A DNA stretch of 64,000 nucleotides from Scylla paramamosain (Eukaryota > Arthropoda > Malacostraca > Decapoda > Portunidae), in NCBI RefSeq assembly GCF_035594125.1, contig NC_087151.1, positions 17,427,001 to 17,491,000 on the forward strand, read 5' to 3'. The position numbers were made by a program, and so were the translations under genes. Of this stretch, positions 23,763 to 34,809 are shown one piece after another (the stretch's first letter is position 1; every line of letters starts with the position of its first letter). Under the pieces are notes generated by a model, which ran no database searches, was not told where the DNA came from, and saw only the letters and a list, made by a program, of their open reading frames with translations.

Positions 23763-24633
23763 TCACTGTTTGTTTTTTTGTTTAGCCTCATTTACCAGTT
23801 CCTTTTGCTTCAACGTTTCAGTCTCATCCATATCCCTGTTTATCCATACATTCTTATATTCTTTATCTCCAGACAACCTCCAAGACCCATTAATTACTTC
23901 TGCTTGTACCTGTGTTGCAAACCTTATCCTTATGGGTCTCATTTTTTTCTTCTTTATATTTCCCAATTCTTTGGAACTCTTCCACTTGCTTTACAACCTG
24001 GCTGTCTTCACCTGTCACTTTCTTCAGTAACTTATTCAACATTTTCTTTTCCTTTTCCTCTCTTTGAATTCTGCTTACTATTTTCTTTTCCTTTAAACCA
24101 AAACCAAATACGATTACTTGTTTATATTTTTCTACAGTGTCTCTCACTATTTTTTTCTCTTCTTTAATAACATTTACCACTTTCTGTCTCAGGTTTTGTT
24201 TCTCATTTTCTTGTTGTTCTATTATTTTCTTTAGTGATTCTTCTTCAAATTTACATTCATTTAACCACTTATTTTGCCTCATTTCCACATCTTTTACACT
24301 TGCTTTCATTTCTTCATTTCCTTTCTGAACAGTTTCTACTTTTTCCTTTATTTGTTTCTTTAAACATTCATTTTCCACCTTTAACTTTTCATTTTTATCT
24401 TCCATCTCACTCAACTTTGCTGTAATAGTCATCAACTCCATACCTGTCTCCTTCTGGTGTGCCTCCAATGTCTTTATTATCTCCAATAATTTGTCCATCA
24501 TTTCTTCCATATGCAAAATTTTTCTACACTGCAGACTATTATTTAATTCTCTTTCTTCTCCAGTAAAACCTTCAGATGAACCTCTTTCTTTTGGGGTGCT
24601 GTCTTCTGCCATGTTTGTCCAAAATGTAAACAA
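23763..24633 (-). pseudogene. LINE-B copy 3 ORF1, coiled-coil RNA-binding protein
   Basis: The open frame from 24633 to 23890 has a long coiled coil (about residues 40-180: EMMDKLLEIIKTLEAHQKET, EMEDKNEKLKVENECLKKQI and similar heptads) followed by a basic segment. A frameshift near 23950 leads into a C-terminal domain in another frame (RPIRIRFATQVQAEVINGSW, YKNVWINRDMDETETLKQKE). Coiled coil followed by a domain with a RP--I-F---- start and an I-RD---- end is the L1-ORF1p-like design. It is not a host gene: the same pair of domains occurs at the same place in the copies at 8499-11953 and 55672-59640. Confidence 0.75.
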
Positions 24634-24817
24634 ACCAAACCAAACTTTCCTAGTGATGGGAAAACTATACTCACAGTACTGTTCCTTCCCTCCCTATTTA
24701 CCACCTAGGTATTCCTGTGTCTTCAAAACATATCTTGTTCCACCATGAGCAATTTGTGTTATTCCTTCCTTCTATATGCAGAGCACTAGGAAACATGTCC
24801 TTTCAGCTCCACCACTG

Positions 24818-24820
<3 letters not shown>

Positions 24821-24885
<65 letters not shown>
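24821..24885. repeat. (TG)n, 3' tail of LINE-B' copy
   Basis: About 32 TG units ending in TATTTACCTAGTTGTATTAT. The segment 24721-24820 before it shows no recognised feature. Confidence 0.95.
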
Positions 24886-24887
<2 letters not shown>

Positions 24888-27010
24888 TTACCTAGTTGTA
24901 TTATACAGGGCACAAGCCAAAGCTCATTTTGTCCAGTCTCCATAACCATGTTTATCCAGTTTCTCTTTAAATATGTGTATACTGCTTGCCACAACCACCT
25001 CTTCATTCAGATATTCCAGATTTCGGTAGTTCAATACTGAAGCTGTATTTCTTGATGTTGCTCAAACATCCACTCTTCTTTATTTTCTTCCCATGCCCCA
25101 TTATCTGTCTCCCTTCTCTTCCATTTGTGGTAGTAAGTCATTTCTGTCTATTCTTTCTATATTGTTTACTAATTTGTACATTGTTATCAGGTCTCCTCTT
25201 TCCCTTCTCTCTTGTAGTGCTGGTAATCCCATCTCTTCAAGTCTTTCTTCATAGCTTAAGTCTTTCATTTCTGGTACCTTCTTTACCGCTATCCTCTGTA
25301 TTCTTTCCAGTTTCCGTATATGTAGAGCGGAAATTACGGCTGTGTATTCCAATTTAGATTGTATAATGTTTGTTATAATTTTCTTCATAATTTTTTTTAT
25401 CTAAATAGTTGAACGCCACCCTAATGTTTATTAACAAGCTGAATATTCCATTTATTTGCCTTTTAGGTGATAGTGTGTCTTGGATCATTACTCCAAAATC
25501 TTTTCTTCATTATTTTTCGTTATTATTTCTCCTTCTATTTTGTAATTCCATGAAGGTCCCTTTTCACTTTTTCCTATTTCTAATATGTGACATTTTTTGG
25601 CATTAAATTTCAGTTTCCATCTTTGGCTCCATGCATGTATCTTGTCAGTATCCTTTTGTAACTCCTTGCAGTGATTTACATCCTTTATTATTTTCATTAT
25701 TTTTTGCATCATCAGCAAAAAGGTTTATTTAACTATTTAGATCCTCTGTCATATCATTTATATATTTGAAACACAGATCCTTGCAGTACCCCACTTGTCA
25801 CATAACACCAATTTGAATTAGTGTCTCTGATTACTGTTCTCATTTCCCTCCTTTGTAAATAATCATCCATTTAATTCAATGTTGCTCCCTTTAGTCCTCC
25901 TCCATTCTTTAACTTCCTCATAAGACTTTTGTGGGGAACTTTATTAAATGATTTTTTGAGATCCAGGTATACTGCATCAACCTATCCATCCCTCTCTTGC
26001 ACTCCATCTGTTACTCTCGTGTAGAAGCTTAGTAGATTTGTGACACAGGGTCTCCCTTTCCTGAATCCAAATTGCTTTTCTGTAATTATCTTTTCCTCTT
26101 CTAGATATTGCACCCACCTGTCTTTAATTACTATTTCACAAAGCTTGCTTAAAATACTTGTTAGTGACACTGGTCTGTAATTTAATAGTTCCATTTTATT
26201 TCCCCCTTTGTATATTAGCACTATGTTAACTCTTTTCCATTCCCTTAGTACTTTTCCTTCTCTCAACAAGCTGTTTATTATATCCTACATGGGTTTCTCC
26301 ATTTGTTCTCTGCATTCTTTTAATATCTATCCATTTACTTGATCTGGTCCCATAACTTTTCTAACATCCAGCTCTTCCAGTAGTTTCTTGATTTCTTGTC
26401 TCTTTTCTTGTACCTCCTGTGTTCCCACATTCTGTGATACCACTCAGCACCACAAAATCAGTTTCCTTTGTAAACACAAATTGAAAACTCATTCATTAGT
26501 TTCATAAATTCTTCCTTCTCCTTTATGTCATCCCTATGTTTCATTTTTCCATTTATGTATCTATAGAAGAGTTTGGGATCTTTCTTGTATTTTCTTACTG
26601 TATTCTTCTCTTCTTATTATACCATATTCATTCCTTGCCCTTCTGTATTCTTCCCTAGTATTTCTGTTCAGATTTCTCATCATTTCTTCCATGCCATGTC
26701 CTTTTTCTTTTTTGCTTCTACACACCTGGCATTATACCATTCATGCTTCCCAATTTTCACTTTATAACTTGGCACAAATTGTTGCACCCCCTCTCTATAC
26801 TTGCTAAAAAATATCTCATATTTTTCTTGCACTACTTTACCTCCAAATAGCTCTTTCCAGTTAATTTTTCCATAAAATTTATTAAGCTCTGCAAAGTTTG
26901 CCTTAGCGTAGTTTTGTCTCCTATTTTTCATTCCTGTGCAACACTGTTTCCTCCTGTACTACTATTTCTATTGTCATGTGATCACTTCTTCCCAGTGGAC
27001 TCAAATAGTG
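24886..27010 (-). mobile_element. LINE-B' copy, 5'-truncated, antisense
   Basis: The LINE-B' subfamily is recognised by its 3' end (plus strand TACAGGGCACAAGCCAAAGC after the TATTTACCTAGTTGTA motif). Read right to left: linker 26931-26680 (RRQNYAKANFAELNKFYGKI, WYNARCVEAKKKKDMAWKK), RT 26269-25490 (NYRPVSLTSILSKLCEIVIK, EKQFGFRKGRPCVTNLLSFY) with decayed palm, and C-terminal YEERLEEMGLPALQERRERG at 25260-25200. The endonuclease and ORF1 are missing. Frameshifts and stops throughout. Confidence 0.82.
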
Positions 27011-27027
27011 TATACTTCATCTACTTT

Positions 27028-27525
27028 GTGTGTGTGTGTGTGTTTACCTAATTACCTAGTTGTGTTTTACAGGAAAAGAGCTATGCTTGTGCTGTCCTGT
27101 CTCCATATCTATAAGCATCCAGCTTAACTTTAAATTCATGAATATCTGTTGCTTGTACCACTGTTTCATCTAAGTTGTTCCATATTTCTATGCTTCTGTT
27201 TGGTAAACCATATTTCTTGATATCTCTTCTACTTGCTGTTTTCCTCAATTTCACTCCATGTCCTCTTGTATCTCTTGAGCCCCACACAAATAAGTCTTCT
27301 TTGTCAACTTGATCCTTGTCCTTTAAAGCTCTGTAAATAGCAATCAGGTCCCCTCTTTCTCTTCTCTCTTGTAATGGTGGAAGCTTCAATCCCCTTAATC
27401 TTTCTTCATAGGTTAAATCTCTCAAACTTGGTACCAATTTGGTTGCAGCTCTTTGGATCCTTTCTATTTTCCTTATTTTCTTTTTATTATGGGGTGACCA
27501 AACAATTGTGACATATTCCAGTTTT
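27028..27525 (-). mobile_element. LINE-B copy 5, last 500 bp, antisense
   Basis: TG repeats (27028-27042) then TTTACCTAATTACCTAGTTG begin the 3' end. The open minus-strand frame gives KLEYVTIVWSPHNKKKIRKI, RIQRAATKLVPSLRDLTYEE, RRERGDLIAIYRALKDKDQV, RGHGVKLRKTASRRDIKKYG and HEFKVKLDAYRYGDRTAQA, the complete CR1-type C terminus without a stop. It is 5'-truncated at about 27525, exactly where the ~70-bp minisatellite begins. Confidence 0.85.
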
Positions 27526-27529
27526 GGTT

Positions 27530-28105
27530 TGTGTGTGTGTTTGTGTTTGTGTTTTTTCTCCACATTCAGCAGGATGCAGCAATGCAGTGCCATTGCATCC
27601 AAGACTATGAGTGTATGTGTGTTTTGTCTTCACATTCAGTAGGGTGCAGTAGTGCAGTACCATTGCATCTAAGATTGTGTGAGAATGTGTTCTGTCTTCA
27701 CATTAGGCAGGGTGCAGCAGTGCAGCTTAATCACATCTAAGCCTGTGTGAGTGTGTGTTTTGTCCTCATATTCAGCAGGGTGCAACTGTGCAGCAGCACC
27801 ATCGTATCTAAGAGTGTGTGCATATGTGTATTTTGTCTTCATATTCATCAGGGTGCAACAGTGTAGCACCATCATATTTAAGATTGTGTGGGTGTGTGTG
27901 TTTTGTCCTCATATTTGGCAGAGTGCAGTGGTGCTGCAATGCAATGCTATCATATCTAAGATATATGTGAGTGTGTGTTCTGTCTTCAAATCTGGTGTGA
28001 TTCAGCAGTGCAGTGTCACTGTATATAAAACTGTGTGAGAGTGTATTTTGTCCTCACATTCAGTGTGATGCAGCAGTTTATGGGCTGGCCACCATCATAT
28101 CCAAC
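27530..28105. repeat. Minisatellite, about 8 units of ~65-75 bp
   Basis: Unit consensus, in parts: GTGTGTGTTTTGTCCTCA, then CATTCAGCAGGGTGCAGCAG, then TGCAGCACCATCACATCTAA, then GACTGTGTGA. Units start near 27535, 27616, 27687, 27755, 27826, 27894, 27972 and 28040. They differ from one another by many substitutions and small indels, so the array is old. Minus- and plus-strand open frames here (Cys/His/Val-rich) are by-products. Single units of the same sequence occur at 8426-8498 and 43613-43700. Confidence 0.85.
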
Positions 28106-28982
28106 ACAGTAGTAAGACACCTCTCATTTGTTTGTGTTTTTCACAATGCAGCAGCACCATTGCCAGCCTTCTTCTTCTCTTCTCTTTCAATTCATGCCTC
28201 CAAGAGTTGTGTTGTGGCTAACAAATGGTTGATGAAAATAAAGAATTTTGCATAGAAATACAGATAAAATACATAGCATGAATGTACTTATTTTCATTAT
28301 CTGTGACACCAGTGATAGGAATGAGTGACTCATGTGCCACAAAATCATAAAACCCAAGATTATGTGTGAAAGTCAGAATGGTAAGAATTTATGACTCAGC
28401 ATTTGAGTTTCACGAAACTCAAATGCAGTGAAACTCTGGGGCATACTGTATTTAAGAAAATTTGATGTTTTGGATAGTATAGAAATATTTTGATTTTGGG
28501 GGGCCTATCCGAGCTAGGTCAGAGCCATAGTCATTTTCTGATATTGCTTTCATTATAACTCTAACCTGAATTGCATCTAACACAGGCTGTTAGCAGAACC
28601 TTGCAGCCACATAAGTGGTGACCTGACTGTAAAGACAATAATGCCCAAGTGGGGGTAATTTCAGTATCAAAATTACCAGTCAGCCAGTTAGAAGAAAGAC
28701 TACATGCTCCAGGACATCAAAACATCCTTGGGCACAGCCATTTGTTCTGTTGCTAGGCTATATCTACTTTAGGAAATTTGACGGATGTAACACTTCCCAA
28801 TGATTCCACCAATGTCTAAGGGCCAACCTGTGCACTAAGTGGCAAAAGGCTCCACAGACTTATGGCAATCTAAATTGAAGGCCAGCCTCATTCAATACTA
28901 AAACTGTATAAGCTTTTCTATATTTCTATAGATTTTTTGTTGGTAACAGGAGTATGTTGACACTTAACCAACAAAACTAGTG
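28106..28982. other. VPS52 intron DNA, no feature recognised
   Basis: Unique-looking AT-rich sequence with no reading frame, terminal repeat or known motif. GAGTTTCACGAAACTCAAAT at 28403-28422 contains a short perfect palindrome only. Confidence 0.5.
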
Positions 28983-29158
28983 TAAGAGGTATATTTATGT
29001 TTGGTGATGGGATGATTTAATGTAAAGATTATATAAAAGATTGTTCCAATATTTTTATGGTGCAGATCACAGTTGGTTAATTTGCATTCTTTAATAGATT
29101 CAAATCTGAATCTTTATATTAGATTATCTCATCACCAAACGTGTTAATGTACCTTTTA
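28983..29158. repeat. Foldback element, ~50-bp inverted arms
   Basis: Left arm 28983-29030 and right arm 29109-29158 are imperfect inverted repeats. The core GTTTGGTGATGGGATGATTT is matched in reverse complement by GTTTGGTGATGAGATAATCT, and outer TAAGAGGTATAT is matched by TAAAAGGTACAT. The loop is 78 bp. It lies 140 bp upstream of the fourth VPS52 exon. Likely a tiny MITE. Confidence 0.65.
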
Positions 29159-29300
29159 GATTTGTTTTGTCAATTAAGTTCCAACAGCATTGAAGCAATC
29201 ATTCAGATTTGTGAAACATTCTTCTTTAGGACTGCAGTAACATTCCTATTAAGATACTCTTGTTATCTACTCTAAGGTTGTGTAATTGTATCATACACAG

Positions 29301-29478
29301 GAAAAGACAAGGGAGGACAGCAGAGAGTGTGAACGATTGAAGGAACTCTTGGGTCAACGTACAGGAGAATATATTGAGGAAGTGTTGGCACCTCATTTTG
29401 GAGGCATGTTGACCTTTGTGAGGGAGACCGACCACCTCATTGCCAACAATAACACTGAAGCTCTCAAGGATTATGAAA
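29301..29478 (+). CDS. VPS52: VPS52 exon, 178 bp
   Basis: Acceptor TCATACACAG and donor GTGAGT flank the exon. It begins in phase 0, as required by the previous exon (ends phase 0 at 1774), and leaves one extra base for the next exon. The translation EKTREDSRECERLKELLGQR, then TGEYIEEVLAPHFGGMLTFV and RETDHLIANNNTEALKDYE aligns with the family segment ER---D--E---F-------T-EFIEELL-P-FGG---FVKE-E. The next exon, expected to encode the F--SWK and DVM-SFTNF-NG region, was not found up to 64000. Confidence 0.93.
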
Positions 29479-29794
29479 GTGAGTTTGTTGTTACACATAC
29501 TAGAATCCATTTTTATTAATTATTGCTTAAACTCTTCATTCACACAGAAAGCATATGAAAACAAACTCCCTGCTATTCAGGGAATATAAGAAAACATGAG
29601 TTACTGCCTTCCTGATTCCTCTGAAGTTAGCTCGAGAAGAGTAGTTGACCCTAGTCTAGAAAGGATCTTCATTCTCTCTGATGCTGCTGCAGGAGATGGA
29701 TCTTTATTCCCAGTTATATGTTTTCACTGGATCTTTGCCTTTTTTTTTACATTTTAGCAGAGTTTTTTGTCATCAGTCAGGTGTTTGCCTGTAT

Positions 29795-29858
<64 letters not shown>

Positions 29859-30016
29859 ATGAAAATGTCTTTGTGTTTGATGCATTTACCATCTGTTAAG
29901 GTAGATCCTCATCTGGATTGTATCTTGTGTTCACAATTGTTTTGTTATTTTCTTCATATTGTGAGTTATGTATTGATTTATCTGGAAGTCAGTTTCTAAC
30001 TTACCTGTAAAGTGTT
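29479..30016. other. Start of the large downstream VPS52 intron
   Basis: No gene. It contains a poly-T run (29795-29825) joined to (GT)n (29826-29857). The remainder is unique-looking AT-rich DNA up to the LINE-D target duplication. Confidence 0.6.
29795..29857. repeat. (T)31(GT)16 compound simple repeat
   Basis: Pure T run followed directly by GT dinucleotides. Confidence 0.95.
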
Positions 30017-30267
30017 AAGTATAGACTCGGAACTCACTCACCAGCTGCCAGACCATCAGCACAGTAGTGAAGATGTCTGGGGGCTGAATATCATCATTGT
30101 TCCTAAGGGTGTGACATCACCACCCAGTGGCTCAGGCCACTGCTGTGGGTGCGTGACAAGTGTTTTCCCCACATGGTGCTTCTTGTAACTCATTATCTTA
30201 GCAATACCAATCACTACAGAAGACCAGCTGAGTGGCTGACCTATGGTCACCACTACCTTTCTCTGCC

Positions 30268-31175
30268 ATGGAAGGGCAAGATGATGCTGGAGTCTCCAAG
30301 ATGGAAACCAACTTCCAAGAATTCTCCTCCACCTCATCCAGCAAGAGGGGGAGGACACCATCTCCAACAACAGAAGGCCAGAAGAAGACCCCGTGCACAT
30401 CTCCGGACTTTGAGGCTCTTCCAGATGCCTTTGTAAAGGCATCCTTTCTGCTTCATGCTACCAACAGTGCCCGGGTCTTTGCCAACCCCAGCAAGGTCTC
30501 CAAAGCCCTCAACACCTCCCCACTCAGTATTTACATCCTTAGAGGGGAAACCCATTCTTTTGGAAATGGCTCTTCCCTCATCATTGTCATATGGGAACAC
30601 AACATTCCCTAAGTAGATGTCTGGGGTGGTCCAGCTTCAACTTGGGAGACTGGGAAGTGACCAGTCACTGGGCCAAGAGGGAAGAGGAGCCCTTCCAGTA
30701 TGCTAGGATGGGGCTGTTTGCTGAGGACTCTGACATTCAGGAGATCTGGAATGGTTTTCGGTCCCTCAGTGGCAATGAGGTCATGGACATTACCTGGATC
30801 CCCAACCATTGCCTACCAAGGACTGTTACTGGGAAATGGATTTGCCTCAAAGTGAAAGGGGCCCTGCCAGAGCAGGTCTCCATTCTCCAGATGGTTTACT
30901 AGCCATGGCCTTTCCTTCTTCCTCTCCTCCACTCCCCAGGGTGTCAGAGGACTGGTCATTCCATCAACACTTGCCAATTGCCAGTCAACTGTTCCAGGTG
31001 TAGTAGACCTCACCCAGGTAAGGCAATACCACCTGCACAAGGACCTTTCACTGCTTTCGGTGTGGAGGTCAATATGGCCCCAGGTCAGTTCATTGCCCCC
31101 ATAACCACCAGGCCCAGCAACTCTACGCCTCCCTATTACAGGAAGGAAAGCCTGCCCAGGACATCAATAGAGAAC
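30268..31175 (+). pseudogene. LINE-D ORF1 (gag-like), broken
   Basis: An open stretch starts MEGQDDAGVSKMETNFQEFS (30268 onward in one frame), Ser/Thr/Pro-rich (TSSSKRGRTPSPTTEG), and continues through small frameshifts into FGNGSSLIIV, EEPFQYARMG and similar text near 30540-30900. A Cys/His cluster (PVNCSRCSRPHPGK) near 30980-31020 is where a nucleic-acid-binding knuckle is expected in I-type ORF1 proteins, though the full CCHC spacing is lost. Confidence 0.55.
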
Positions 31176-31799
31176 TGATGAACCTTCACCTACCTAAGTC
31201 CCACAGGGCAACTCCATCCCCATCAGACATCATAGAAACATCCTGCCCACCATCAGCCAGCCTAACTTGTCCTGGAATCTCCTACTCAGCCATCTATGCC
31301 ACCAACAGATACACCATCCTGTAGGAGTCCCAGGAGGATGAAGTTACTCCAAAAATAGACCCAGCTACCTCCATCTAAGACACACACCTGCCACACGGTA
31401 GGCAGACTCACCAGAAAAGGCCACACAACAAACTGACAGTGACTATCACTCATCCTCCAACTCTTATCAGCCCCACCACTGACTTTACACTGCTTCACCT
31501 AACAATGGTGGCTGAAATTCACCAACAAAACCAGGTGCCTAGATGTCCACCATGCTGTCCCCTCTTCTTCTCCTCTCAGCCCTACCACCCCAATCAAGTC
31601 ACCATCTCCACCCCAGGCATAAACCACCAGCAGCCCCAGACAAGTACCCACCACCACCCAAGGAAGAGGTGCTCTCCAACCTGTTATCCTTTCTGTGGAA
31701 GGGATACCATCTCTTCACAGAAGGTATAACACTTCCAGATATCATACCCAAGCTTTGGCCTGCTTTCTCCACTCTTCTGTCTGCACTCCTCAGATAATG

Positions 31800-32540
31800 G
31801 CGCTTACTTTTCTACTGTGGAACTCCAGATCCCTCCTTAAAAAAACATAAATTATAGACTTACCTGGGAGACTCACTACCTTCAGTTGTTGGCCTGTGTG
31901 AGATGTGGCTTCCACCACACCTCTCTCTCATCTTGCCCAGCAATACTATCTATCAAAAGGACTAACAACAGCGGCAGAGTGGCAGAGTCATCATTGCCCT
32001 CATGGACACACCCATCCACTCCCAATTTAATCCACCTCAGTACCAGAATGGACACCTGGAGGTAGTAGCTGCTAGGATCCATCTCCAAAGAGGCTAGTTC
32101 ACCATAGCAGTCTGTTACACCCCTGGTGGAGCTGCATTTCCACAGGAATATCATCTCTACCTTTCCTTGCTGTCAGCCTCCTATGCTTATCATGGGGGAT
32201 TTGAATGGCCACCACCAGTGCTGGGACCCTACCCTACCTCTACACCATAGGAACACCCCAGGCAACATCCTATTCCAGATCCTGATGAACTGCCAATACC
32301 TCACTCTCCTGAACCCATCAGGCCTCCAAATCTGGTTTCACCCACACACAGGCACATGCTTTCTCCTCAACCTCTTCCTGGGTAATCTGAGCCTCCACAA
32401 TGCCACCTTCACAACTGGTCCCTACATGGGTAGCAACCATTTACCCATCCATAATTCCCTGCTCCAAGCCATTTCCAGACTCCATCCAGAGCACCATCCT
32501 CAGTATAAACTGACAACTGGCAGACATTCAAGGAAGCTCT
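31800..32540 (+). pseudogene. LINE-D endonuclease domain, broken
   Basis: The beginning reads ALTFLLWNSRSLLKK (31800-31845), the N-WNS-SL start of EEP nucleases in this clade. After stops, the frame from 32126 gives MLIMGDLNGHHQCWDPTLPL (GDLN-H--W, catalytic GD-N intact) and finishes at TTGPYMGSNHLPIHN, where the usual SDH reads SNH. Several nonsense codons between 31850 and 32120. Confidence 0.7.
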
Positions 32541-32939
32541 AACAACCACCCTAGACCTCTCCAACCTCCCCATGGAAGATGCAGCAGATCAACTCAGCTG
32601 ATCCCGAGTGGAAACAGGAAAAACAGCTTTCCACCTCACCACCTGCCACACTCCACACTGTCCAGGAAGACCATAGTGGAATACTGAGTGTGCACAAGCA
32701 GTTTGTGCTCACCAACAAGCCTGGAAAATGTGGCATATAACACCAATGCCACAGATGGGCAGGGAATACCGCCACTTAGATCCCTTGTGTTCTCAGACTA
32801 TACTCAAGGCAAAAAGGAGTGCATGGGACAGCCACTTTTTCAGCCTCAAATTTTCCTCTGCAACAAAAAAGGACATGGGACTTCCTGCACTCTATGGAGG
32901 GCAAAACATCACACCACCACATCCCACTAGTGGACAGCA

Positions 32940-34130
32940 ACCAAATGCCTTTGGAAGACCTGCAGAGGGCAGCAGTTTTGGCTGCCCACTACCAATCAAA
33001 CATAGGCATTTCTCCCACTCTTCACCCACCCCAGGACTTCGACATGGTTATCATCAATGCCATCTTGTCCCCCAACATACTGGATCTATCTCAGCTCTTC
33101 ACTAAACAAGAACTCATGGAAACCACAAGCACCCTCAAGAATAGGAAGGCACCAGGCACAACCAGATCCCCAACAAATTCCTCTCCCATCCTACCCCTCC
33201 ACTACAAGAGAGCCTTCTCCAGATCTTCAACATCAATTGGCCAACAGGGACCTTCCTGTTATGGAAACCTGTCATCCTCATCCTCATACCCAAGCCTGGC
33301 AAGGACCTGACACAGCCATCAGCATACCATCCAGTAGCACTAGCACTTCTCTCATGTTGGGAGGCTGATGGAGCACTTGGTTTTCACTAGTCTCACCTGG
33401 TGGCGGGAAGAAAGGCATCTTCTGAGTGAGGAGTAGTGTGGCTTTTGGCTTTACAGGAGCACACTGGATGTACTGGAGCAGATGGAATATCACATCTGAC
33501 ACATGCTGTCATCATCAGTTAATGACAACTCTCTTCCTTGAACTAGAGTGACCATTCCACACAGTTCCCAACAAGGTAATGCTATATAAGTTGGCTAAAA
33601 TGAACATCACTGGAACCACCCTCGTATGGATCACACACTTCCTCTCAGGCTGCTCTTACCAGGTCACAGTTGGCTCCTTTACCTCCATTCCTCTGCGCAT
33701 CCATCCTCACCCCTCTTATCTTCAACATCTTGTTAGACCTGCACATTTCCCTGCACTCTCACCTACTCATATATGCTAATGACATCACCATTATCAGCAG
33801 GGCTGCAACACTGGCTCTGATACAGCACCAGCTACAAGAGGCAGCATCTTCTGCTGAAGCTTGAGTGGCCACCTTGAGCCTAATACTCAGTGCACAAAAA
33901 AGCAGACTCATGTGTTTCACCTTAAAATATCTTCTCTCCCCACCCACAATAACACTGAAGGGCAGCTGTCTCATACTCCACAGTCTACAACCTCCAGGGA
34001 ATGTCTGGATGGTCCATGCCTTTCCTTCTCCTGAGCTAGACACATAGAATACCTGCAGATGGCCTGCAACAAACACCTGGACATAATGAAGAGGATAACT
34101 GGTATCTGTTTCGGGGAGCAAATAGGGATC
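32940..34130 (+). pseudogene. LINE-D reverse transcriptase domain, broken
   Basis: Recognisable pieces are LKNRKAPGTTRSPTNSS near 33135-33185 (the N-KAPG-D-I-N box), a LIPKPGKD---PSAY-P segment near 33280-33330 in another frame, the F-TVPNKVMLYKLAKMNITG box near 33555-33610 and the catalytic region LLIYANDITIISRAATLALI near 33765-33820. The invariant YADD/YVDD reads YAND, so the active site is mutated as well as the frame. Confidence 0.7.
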
Positions 34131-34573
34131 TACTCCTCCAGTACTACTGTGTCTCCACCATGGCTAAACTAATGTACAGTAGCAGCTTCTACAGGTCAGC
34201 TGCTCATTCCACCTTTACAAACCTCAACACCATACAGAATGCTGCCTTGCAGATTTCTATGGGAGAAATGAAATCCTTTCCTGTTGTGGCCTTACATCCT
34301 GAAAGTGACATTTCACCCCTTACCACTTACAGTAGAGAGGTGGTGTGCTACCACTACCACCACACCATGAGCCTACCATTGTCCCATCCATTTGCCACTC
34401 TATATTCCAACTCAAACATGAACCAGCAGACACCAATCTGGCTCCCTGGATCATGGTAGCCCCTACTAGTTTGAGTACTACTTGTCTACAGCACCTTTAG
34501 TCTACCACCACAACCACCACAGCCCACCAGCCCACAATCCCTCCTACCACCTTGGCTAGATATCTCTCATAGC

Positions 34574-34729
34574 AAGGACACAATGAGGGTTCTTCATCAT
34601 CAGATGTTTTGGAAGCCAGAATGACCAAAATAAAGACTCAATTATCATGCATGGATGTTTTTCCCTGATCTCTGGCTTTTTTTCTGGCTTTAAGCTATTG
34701 GGAAGCTGTTGGTTACCACATTCCTGGCC
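34574..34729 (+). repeat. 155-bp dispersed repeat, copy 1 (inside LINE-D)
   Basis: Begins ACACAATGAGGGTTCTTCAT and ends GGGAAGCTGTTGGTTACCA. A second copy with a few differences lies at 35806-35960 outside LINE-D. No terminal inverted repeats or poly-A are visible. See findings. Confidence 0.75.
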
Positions 34730-34809
34730 TTTCCCATAAGCCATCTTCTAGCACTCTGGCAGCAGCACACTTCCTGTAGATAGACAGATCAGTGTAGCAC
34801 CACCACCTG

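Larger units (their letters stand above)
21331..24720 (-). mobile_element. LINE-B copy 3, nearly full length, antisense
   Basis: About 3.4 kb read right to left: ORF1 (24633-23763), endonuclease (23714-22792), RT (22646-21416), then a 3' end with the unit TTTACCTAGTTGTA twice (21333-21358). The RT C-terminal domain seen in other copies (the YEERL--RERGDL region) is missing: sequence jumps from RT near 21416 to the 3' terminal ~85 bp, so an internal deletion removed about 0.8 kb. RT landmarks: NNSFISVFT, NKATGADGLSN, NPLNYRPVSLTSVIGKLCER, CQFGFRTGRSCSMNFLSFCS, NLFADDAKLMRR (intact FADD). Each frame is interrupted. Confidence 0.87.

Noticed and set aside
23890..24633. 247-codon coiled-coil protein that looks like a host cytoskeletal gene
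   Set aside because: It sits exactly where ORF1 lies in LINE-B. The copies at 8499-11953 and 55672-59640 have the same coiled coil and C-terminal domain, and it is followed by LINE endonuclease and RT.
27530..28105. CRISPR-like array of regularly spaced repeats
   Set aside because: There is no constant short repeat alternating with unique spacers; the whole ~70-bp unit is repeated and diverged. The surroundings are eukaryotic introns without cas genes.
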